Origin: an uncultured Novosphingobium sp.
Lineage (GTDB): Bacteria; Pseudomonadota; Alphaproteobacteria; Sphingomonadales; Sphingomonadaceae
Length of the DNA stretch: 64,000 nucleotides
Reading direction: 5' to 3'
Assembly: GCA_946886075.1 (NCBI GenBank)
Contig: CAMPHR010000012.1
Span: 1-64,000, forward strand
Positions 58,724 to 64,000 of this stretch are shown here, one piece after another. The first letter of the stretch is position 1. The number at the start of each line of letters is the position of its first letter. Below the pieces are notes generated by a model. The model ran no database searches and was not told the DNA's origin. It saw only the letters and a program-made list of their open reading frames with translations. A program made the translations under genes and the position numbers.

Positions 58724-60118
58724 TCAGTGGAGGCCGCTGCCGCCGCCGCTCAGTTCCTTGGCGATGGAGCCGACCATGTCCTTGGCGTCGCCGAACAGCA
58801 TCTGGGTGTTGCCATTGTAGTAGATCGGGTTGTCGATCCCGGCAAAGCCCGCGTTCATCGAACGCTTGATGATGAACACCGACTTGGCCTTGTCCGCCTC
58901 GATGATCGGCATGCCCGCGATCGCGCTCTTGGGATCGTCGCGCGCCGACGGGTTCACCGTGTCGTTCGCGCCAATGATCACTGCGACATCCGCCTGCGGC
59001 AGTTCAGGGTTGATGTCGTCCAGGTCGACCAGCTGCTCGTAAGGCACGTTCGCTTCGGCCAGCAGCACGTTCATGTGCCCGGGCATGCGGCCCGCAACCG
59101 GGTGGATCGCGAACTTGACGTCCACGCCCTTCTTGGTGAGCGCCTGATAGAGCTCGCTGACCTTGTGCTGCGCCTGGGCGACGGCCATGCCGTAGCCTGG
59201 AACGATCACGACAGTGCTGGCATTTTCCAGCTGCATCGCGGCTTCTTCAGCTGAAGCCGAGCGCACGACGCGATCGTCCTTGCCGCCCGCCGCGCCCGCG
59301 ACCACCGTGCCGAAGCCGCCGAACATGACGTTGGCAAAGCTGCGGTTCATCGCCTTGCACATGATCACCGCCAGGATGAAGCCCGACGCACCGTCCAGAG
59401 CACCCGCGACGATCAGCAGCTTGTTGCCCAGCGCAAAGCCCATGGCCGATGCTGCAAGCCCCGCATAGCTGTTCAGGAGCGCGATGACGGTCGGCATGTC
59501 CGCGCCGCCGATCGGGATCACCAGCAGGATACCGAACAGCAGGGCAAGCGCGGCAAAGGCCGGGAACAGCCATGTCTGGGTCGGGTCAAGCGCCAGCATC
59601 ACGCCGATCACCACCGTCGCCAGCGCCACCGCGCCATTGAAAATGCGCTGGCCGGGGAAGGACACCGGACGGCTCCCCATCAGTTCCTGCAGCTTGGCAA
59701 AGGCGATGATCGATGCGGTGCAGGTCAGGAAACCCAGCAGCATCTCGAACATCAGCGCCCACATGATGAAGCCGCCGGCATATTCCGCATGGGCATGCTT
59801 ATAATATTCAGCCGCACCGATGAGGCCGACGGCGAGTGCGCCAAAGGCGTGGGAGATGGCGGTCCGCTGCGGGATGGCGGTCATCGGCATCAGCAGCGCC
59901 ATCGGGATACCCGCCGCCGCGCCCGCGATCATCGCGATAATGATGAGGTTATAGTCAACCACCTCATGCTGGACCAGCGCGCCGATGATGGCGATGACCA
60001 TGCCGATCTCGCCCGCGCGCACGCCGCGTCGGGCGGTCGAGGGATGGCTCATCCACATCAGGGACAGGATGAACAGGGCCGATGCGGCGATCGCCGCGAA
60101 TGGTACGAAGGCGTCCAT
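58724..60118 (-). CDS. pntB: NAD(P) transhydrogenase subunit beta
   Basis: 464 aa. About nine membrane helices (FAAIAASALFILSLMWMSHP, GEIGMVIAIIGALV, MAIVGAAAGIP-type and later segments) precede the NADP-binding domain III: NASTVVIVPGYGMAVAQAQHKVSELYQALTKKGVDVKFAIHPVAGRMPGHMNVLLAEANVPYEQL, IGANDTVNPSARDDPKSAIAGMPIIEADKAKSVFIIKRSMNAGFAGIDNPIYY. With the alpha subunits it couples proton flow to hydride transfer from NADH to NADP. It starts 3 nt after pntA2. The catalytic NAD-binding subunit (alpha-1) is not present upstream. Confidence 0.95.
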   Translation of the reverse strand: MDAFVPFAAIAASALFILSLMWMSHPSTARRGVRAGEIGMVIAIIGALVQHEVVDYNLIIIAMIAGAAAGIPMALLMPMTAIPQRTAISHAFGALAVGLIGAAEYYKHAHAEYAGGFIMWALMFEMLLGFLTCTASIIAFAKLQELMGSRPVSFPGQRIFNGAVALATVVIGVMLALDPTQTWLFPAFAALALLFGILLVIPIGGADMPTVIALLNSYAGLAASAMGFALGNKLLIVAGALDGASGFILAVIMCKAMNRSFANVMFGGFGTVVAGAAGGKDDRVVRSASAEEAAMQLENASTVVIVPGYGMAVAQAQHKVSELYQALTKKGVDVKFAIHPVAGRMPGHMNVLLAEANVPYEQLVDLDDINPELPQADVAVIIGANDTVNPSARDDPKSAIAGMPIIEADKAKSVFIIKRSMNAGFAGIDNPIYYNGNTQMLFGDAKDMVGSIAKELSGGGSGLH

Positions 60119-60121
60119 CTG

Positions 60122-60412
60122 TTACTTCCCCCGCGGCTTGAACATCTTGAGCATGCGATCGGTGATCATGAACCCGGAGACCAGGTTCACCGTCGCGCAG
60201 AATACCGCGATGAAGCCCAGCGTCCGGGCAAGCGGCGTCGCCCCTTCCTCACCCGTGATCGTGATCGCCCCCACAATCACCACCGCCGCAATCGCATTGG
60301 TCAGCGACATCAAGGGCGAGTGCAACAAAGGCGACACCTTCTTGATCAGCTGAAAACCAAGAAACGCCGCCAAGATGAAGACGAACAGATAATCTGCATT
60401 CAATGCGTTCAC
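60122..60412 (-). CDS. pntA2: NAD(P) transhydrogenase subunit alpha, membrane part
   Basis: 96 aa with three to four hydrophobic helices (DYLFVFILAAFLGFQLIKKV, HSPLMSLTNAIAAVVIVGAIT, TLGFIAVFCATVNLVSGFMITDRML). The NAIAAVV and GFMITDRML segments are typical of the split alpha-2 subunit. GTG 60412 has GGGGA ~7 nt upstream. In most split-subunit operons the ~375-aa alpha-1 gene lies directly upstream; here the upstream neighbour is a cobalamin gene 283 nt away. The alpha-1 subunit must be encoded elsewhere if the enzyme works. Confidence 0.92.
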   Translation of the reverse strand: MNALNADYLFVFILAAFLGFQLIKKVSPLLHSPLMSLTNAIAAVVIVGAITITGEEGATPLARTLGFIAVFCATVNLVSGFMITDRMLKMFKPRGK

Positions 60413-60695
60413 TGACTTATCCCCTGTCCAGAAGCCGCGATCCGATCAAGACACCCTGGTGGTCTTCCGATTTCCCCCCGGTCCGGGACATATCGCCCCT
60501 GCCATGATCGCTGGCTCCCATAAAACCCCTCCAAAAATTATTGGGCGTGCCATATTGATCCAATCGACCACAGGCAAGCCGGTCGCACCCATTTATCACG
60601 CCGTCGATTCGCGCAATGAATTTATTCCGCCTCTACGGCAAGCTGCACCAATGAAACCGGCGATTTTCGATATGAGCAGATGCGGCGGTGTTTCT

Positions 60696-61217
60696 TCACC
60701 GAAGCTGCTTGAGCGTCATGGGCAAACCGGCAGCGACGAACAACACGGTGTCGCAAGCGGCCGCAACATGTTGATTGAGAAACCCTGCCTCATCCCTGAA
60801 CCGGCGGGCGAGGGCATTGTCAGGAACGATGGAAAGGCCGACTTCATTGCTGACAAGCGCGATGGGGACGGCGCAGCCATCAATGGCGGCGATCAGCTCC
60901 TCGCTCCAGCGGCCGATGTCTTTTTCCGCGAGCAGAAGGTTGGACAGCCAAAGGGTGAGGCAATCGACAAGGATCGGGCCGGACTGCTGCGCGTCCCGGA
61001 TCGCGGCGGGCAAGTCAATCGGCGCCTCCACCGTCCGCCATCGCCTGGAGCGGCGGTTGCGATGGGTAGCGATCCGCTCCCGCATCTCCGTGTCGAACGC
61101 CTGAGCCGTGGCGATATAAGTGATGGTGCCGGGCAAGGCCTCGCATTGCGCCTCGGCAAGGCGGCTTTTGCCAGACCGCGCTCCACCCAGGACAAGCAGT
61201 TTCTGGAATATGGTCAT
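60696..61217 (-). CDS. cobU: adenosylcobinamide kinase / adenosylcobinamide-phosphate guanylyltransferase
   Basis: 173 aa. The P-loop GGARSGKSRLAEAQC is at the N terminus, with YIATAQAFDTEMRERIATHRNRR (the catalytic His region of CobU/CobP), ILVDCLTLWLSNLLL, VSNEVGLSIVPDNALARRFRDEAGFLNQHVAA and the terminal VLFVAAGLPMTLK. It phosphorylates adenosylcobinamide and transfers GMP to give adenosyl-GDP-cobinamide. ATG 61217 overlaps the cbiB stop by 4 nt. It is the last cobalamin gene of the operon. Confidence 0.93.
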   Translation of the reverse strand: MTIFQKLLVLGGARSGKSRLAEAQCEALPGTITYIATAQAFDTEMRERIATHRNRRSRRWRTVEAPIDLPAAIRDAQQSGPILVDCLTLWLSNLLLAEKDIGRWSEELIAAIDGCAVPIALVSNEVGLSIVPDNALARRFRDEAGFLNQHVAAACDTVLFVAAGLPMTLKQLR

Positions 61218-62146
61218 CTGCTGAACCCCTCGATCGCGGCAACCACCAGCCAGAGCAGCGCACAGGCGCGGATATAGAGCGACAGCGCGGCGCGCCCATG
61301 CGCAGGCGTCGCTTCGGCCCCCTCCCCGCCAATCCATGGCTTGGCATGATAGGCGCCGTCATAGGCGACAGGCCCGGCAAGCCGAATATGCAAAGCACCC
61401 GCCATCGCCGCTTCGGGCCAGCCCGCATTGGGTGAAGCGTGGCGGCCATGATCGCGCCACAGGATATGCCAGCCGCCCAGACCGGCAACGCAAACGAATA
61501 TCCCGGATAAACGTGCAGGTATCAGGTTCAGGAGGTCATCGAACCGCGCGGCGGCCCAGCCGAAGGCGGCGAACGGCTCCTCCCGATGGCCGATCAGACT
61601 GTCCGCCGTGTTGACAGCCTTATAAGCCCAGATGCCCGGAAGACCGCCGATCAGCAGCCAGAAAAGCGGCGCCACCACCCCGTCGCAAAAGCTTTCCGCC
61701 AGGCTTTCTATGGCGGCCCGGGCAACGCCTGCCTCATCCAGCGCGGCGGTATCGCGGCCGACAATGTGGCCGACAGCGCGGCGAGCAGCGTAGAGATTGC
61801 CTGCCTCAAGAGCCTGTACCACGGGCAGGACGTGATCGAACAAACTGCGTTGCGCAAGCGCGGGCCATGCGACCAGCGCGAGGCCCACCCAGGCCCATGA
61901 GCCCAGCAGATGGCGGATCAGCTGTTCCGCCCCCCATGCGGCGGCAACGGTTGCAATCAGGAGGATCAGCAATGTCGCCACGCCCCCTGCGCGTCGGCGC
62001 CGCGCGGCAAAGGTGGGCAGGTTCAAGCGGCGCTCGCACCCGGCGATGATCCGGGCGAACGCTCCGACCGGATGGCCGATGCGCGCGTGCAGCCGCGTTG
62101 GCCAACCCAGCGCGGCGTCCAGGATCAGTGCGGCTAACTCAACCAA
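61214..62146 (-). CDS. cbiB: adenosylcobinamide-phosphate synthase (CbiB/CobD)
   Basis: About 310 aa, polytopic. Family motifs: LILDAALGWPTRLHARIGHPVGAFA at the start, ARRAVGHIVGRDTAALDEAGVARAAIESLAESFCDGVVAPLFWLLIGGLPGIWAYKAVNTADSLIGHREEPFAAFGWAAARFDDLLNLIPARLSG and SPNAGWPEAAMAGAL. It joins aminopropanol phosphate to the corrin ring. TTG 62146 places Met directly before the conserved start with an 8-nt overlap of the upstream gene; ATG 62176 is an alternative with no clear ribosome site. Confidence 0.9.
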   Translation of the reverse strand: MVELAALILDAALGWPTRLHARIGHPVGAFARIIAGCERRLNLPTFAARRRRAGGVATLLILLIATVAAAWGAEQLIRHLLGSWAWVGLALVAWPALAQRSLFDHVLPVVQALEAGNLYAARRAVGHIVGRDTAALDEAGVARAAIESLAESFCDGVVAPLFWLLIGGLPGIWAYKAVNTADSLIGHREEPFAAFGWAAARFDDLLNLIPARLSGIFVCVAGLGGWHILWRDHGRHASPNAGWPEAAMAGALHIRLAGPVAYDGAYHAKPWIGGEGAEATPAHGRAALSLYIRACALLWLVVAAIEGFSR

Positions 62147-63116
62147 GGGCTTCGTCCAGCCGGGCCAAAGCGGCATCGTCAGCGGGCAGGCCGAAACGGA
62201 GCCAGGTCGGATGCTCTTCAAACGGTCGGGTAAGGATGGCCTGGCGCGCGAGCCGGTTGAAGAGCGCAGCCCCGTCCTGCGTCTCGATCAGCCGGAATAG
62301 CGGGCATTCGCCGCGCGGGATGAAGCCGTGGCGGGTGAGCAATGCGTCGAGGCTGGCGGCGCGCTCTGGAAGGCTCGCGAGCGTCTCCCTGATCCAGCGC
62401 CGATCGCGATAGGCCGCGCGGCCGAAATCGATGGCGGCGGCGGACAGCGGCCAATCTCCCAGCAGTCGGCGGCAGGCGGCGATGACAGGGGATGGGCCGA
62501 GTAGAAATCCCAACCGCACGCCCGCCAGCCCAAAGAATTTGCCGAAGGACCGAAGAATGATGAGGCGGCGATCGTCCGCGACCTCATGGGCGATGCTCGC
62601 GCCGGGCACAGAATCGGCAAAGGCTTCATCGACGATCAGCCAACCGCCTTGCTTCTCTTGACGAGACAGAAGCAGCTGCATCTGCCCCCGAGTATAAAGC
62701 CGACCGTCAGGATTGTTCGGATTGGCAAGGAGAAGCGCAGTGGTCGGGGGCGCTGCCTCCGGTTCCTGCAAGCCAAGCGAATTGGGGAACGCCTGCGAAT
62801 GGGTGCGGTAGGATGGCCGGATATGGCAGGCGGGCGCATCGATGAGCTGGCCAAGCAGGCGCAAACCGGTCTCGCTGCCCGGCAGTGCGCAGATATGATC
62901 GGGGCCAACTCCGAAATATGCGGCGGCGGCCTGTTCCAGATCGGCCAGCGCTGCGGGATCAGGCAGGGAATGCCAGTCCGGATGGATCGCTGCGGCTCCC
63001 GGCCAAGCGATTGGATTAATGCCGGTGGACAGATCGATCCAATCGTCCCTGGTGGCCCCATAATGCTCCCGCGCCGCGGCCAGACGCCCACCATGCCAGT
63101 GAAAGATCCCGCTCAT
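62139..63116 (-). CDS. cobC: threonine-phosphate decarboxylase-type PLP aminotransferase (CobC/CobD)
   Basis: 325 aa fold-type I aminotransferase. Signals: FHWHGGRLAAAREHYGATRDDWIDLSTGINPIAWP at the N terminus (typical of CobC/CobD), LPGSETGLRLLGQLI, LLANPNNPDGRLY, VDEAFAD and the PLP lysine in LRSFGKFFGLAGVRLGF. It makes aminopropanol phosphate from L-threonine phosphate for the nucleotide loop. ATG 63116 overlaps the cobS stop by 4 nt. The naming conflict (CobC in Pseudomonas usage, CobD in Salmonella usage) should be kept in mind. Confidence 0.9.
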   Translation of the reverse strand: MSGIFHWHGGRLAAAREHYGATRDDWIDLSTGINPIAWPGAAAIHPDWHSLPDPAALADLEQAAAAYFGVGPDHICALPGSETGLRLLGQLIDAPACHIRPSYRTHSQAFPNSLGLQEPEAAPPTTALLLANPNNPDGRLYTRGQMQLLLSRQEKQGGWLIVDEAFADSVPGASIAHEVADDRRLIILRSFGKFFGLAGVRLGFLLGPSPVIAACRRLLGDWPLSAAAIDFGRAAYRDRRWIRETLASLPERAASLDALLTRHGFIPRGECPLFRLIETQDGAALFNRLARQAILTRPFEEHPTWLRFGLPADDAALARLDEALG

Positions 63117-63823
63117 CGCACCAGCACCAGTGCCGCGAGCAGGCCGCTTTCCACAAGTTCGATACCCGCGCCATGGCCGTCGCCAGAGATGCCGCCGATG
63201 CGGCTGTGGAGCCACCAAGCCCAGAGCGGGATGAGGACAGCGGCGGCAAGAAGCGCAGGGATGAAGAGGCACAAGGCTGCGGCCAGTGCCGCCCAGCCGA
63301 GCAGGTGCCAGACGCCGAGGCCATCCCTGAATTGGCTGGCCAAGCCCTGATGGAGCGGCGGCAGCCAGAGGGTCCATGCCAGCGGACCGATCCGGGCAAT
63401 GAAGGGCACGGCGACGAGGATGAGCGGAGGAACCTGCTCTGCGCAGAGGCGCAGCAGGATGAGCTTTGCCAGCAGCTGCAGGACGATCGCAACCACGCCG
63501 AAGCTGCCGATATGCGGGTCGGCGAGGACGGCGGAAAGCTTCGCCGGGTCGCCATGCGCCGCTCCGGCTCCATCGGCTATGTCGCCAAGACCGTCGAGAT
63601 GGAGCGCTCCTGTGACGGCCACCCACGCGATGAGGCCGAGCAAGGCGGCCAGCCATGGATCGGTCCGAATACCGATCGCCAAGGCGGCGGCGATGGCCAG
63701 GCCGGCGACGATGCCGCTCGCGGGGAACCAGCGGATGGCGGCGGCGAAGTCCTTCTCCTCCGCGCGCACTTGCGGCAGTGGCAGGCGGGTCATGAGCTGA
63801 AGTGCGAGGATGAGGCGGGTCAT
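63113..63823 (-). CDS. cobS: adenosylcobinamide-GDP ribazoletransferase
   Basis: 236 aa, polytopic. Family motifs: LALQLMTRLPLP, AIRWFPASGIVAGLAIAA, VAVTGALHLDGLGDIADG (the acidic HxDGxxD motif) and GGISGDGHGAGIELVE near the end. It joins alpha-ribazole phosphate to GDP-cobinamide, the last step of cobalamin assembly. ATG 63823 overlaps the upstream phosphatase stop by 4 nt. This member is also called cobV. Confidence 0.92.
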   Translation of the reverse strand: MTRLILALQLMTRLPLPQVRAEEKDFAAAIRWFPASGIVAGLAIAAALAIGIRTDPWLAALLGLIAWVAVTGALHLDGLGDIADGAGAAHGDPAKLSAVLADPHIGSFGVVAIVLQLLAKLILLRLCAEQVPPLILVAVPFIARIGPLAWTLWLPPLHQGLASQFRDGLGVWHLLGWAALAAALCLFIPALLAAAVLIPLWAWWLHSRIGGISGDGHGAGIELVESGLLAALVLVR

Positions 63824-64000
63824 GTGACCAAGCCAGTGATCTGCGCGCTTGGCTTCTCCCCCGGCCAAAAGCGCAGGGTGAGCAATGCGGCATAGGGAAG
63901 GTCGATGGTCCACGCCTGCTGGTAGGTGAAGCCGCAAAGCGCCGTCAGTGCGGCTCGGATCGCTCCTGCGTGGGTGAGGATGAGGGTTGGCTGGCTTATC
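63820..64000 (-). CDS. histidine phosphatase-family protein, C-terminal part (candidate alpha-ribazole phosphatase)
   Basis: Only the last ~59 codons are inside the window. They read PTLILTHAGAIRAALTALCG, the second catalytic His segment of histidine phosphatases (THxGxIR), then TIDLPYAALLTLRFWPGEKPSAQITGLVT and a TGA that overlaps the cobS start by 4 nt. Its place at the head of cobS-cobC-cbiB-cobU suggests alpha-ribazole-5'-phosphate phosphatase. The first half lies outside, so the call rests on context. Confidence 0.75.
   Translation of the reverse strand, partial: ISQPTLILTHAGAIRAALTALCGFTYQQAWTIDLPYAALLTLRFWPGEKPSAQITGLVT

Noticed and set aside
60413..60695. Possible remnant of the transhydrogenase alpha-1 gene or a cobalamin riboswitch between cobU and pntA2
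   Set aside because: No recognisable alpha-1 protein segment in any frame, and no B12-box-like consensus seen. A riboswitch would be expected upstream of the cob operon, beyond the right edge.

Overview
The window is a GC-rich chromosomal stretch from an alphaproteobacterium, most likely a sphingomonad (Sphingobium/Sphingomonas/Novosphingobium type). Supporting signs are two large TonB-dependent receptors with 'IIVTAQ(K/R)RE'-type boxes, many Tat- or Sec-exported enzymes, frequent 1-4 nt ATGA/GTGA/TGATG gene overlaps, and scraps of dispersed repeats of a type I associate with alphaproteobacteria. I see no phage, insertion sequence, CRISPR array, tRNA or rRNA. The genus is inference, not shown.

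Layout. (1) 1-7676, plus strand: a cell-envelope operon with the tail of a GH18-like/CE4/GT2 fusion, a VirJ-type hydrolase, MprF and a two-component system. (2) 7677-9929: a decayed PhyH-type gene, an AraC-type regulator and a signal-peptide VOC gene broken by one stop codon. (3) 9453-14192, minus strand: an exported operon of an unrecognised protein, a DUF1592-group/CxxCH protein, a DUF1552 protein and the broken VOC gene. (4) 14345-38408: a catabolic island. It holds IclR- and FadR-type regulators, a TonB receptor, a lactate-permease-type carrier, a GPH/MFS carrier, two Tat-exported glycosidase-like proteins, hydroxypyruvate isomerase, tartronate-semialdehyde reductase, two type-II glycerate kinases, an SDR, a cyclase-family hydrolase, a TIM-barrel isomerase-like protein, an RpiB-like isomerase, a ribokinase and three exported propeller-type proteins. 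Read together it looks like import and cleavage of an unknown glycoside, feeding hydroxypyruvate/tartronate semialdehyde to D-glycerate to phosphoglycerate, plus a pentose branch. (5) 38505-41422: two divergent glycosyltransferases. (6) 41796-50661: a second TonB receptor, a soluble multi-PAS hybrid kinase, a TerC protein, an exported nucleoside hydrolase and an exported methyltransferase. (7) 50751-57480: an M20 hydrolase, an HglS/DUF1338 enzyme, an HPPD-VOC-FAH operon and a class-C beta-lactamase-fold hydrolase. (8) 57805-64000, minus strand: an orphan DNA-binding-like gene preceded by clustered palindromes, pntB and pntA2 without the catalytic alpha subunit upstream, and a cobalamin late-step operon that runs off the right edge.

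The most interesting parts are the DUF1592/DUF1552 operon with its unknown partner, the 14-38 kb island with its candidate FadR and IclR operators, the HPPD-VOC-FAH operon that lacks homogentisate dioxygenase, and the palindrome cluster beside the orphan 199-aa protein.
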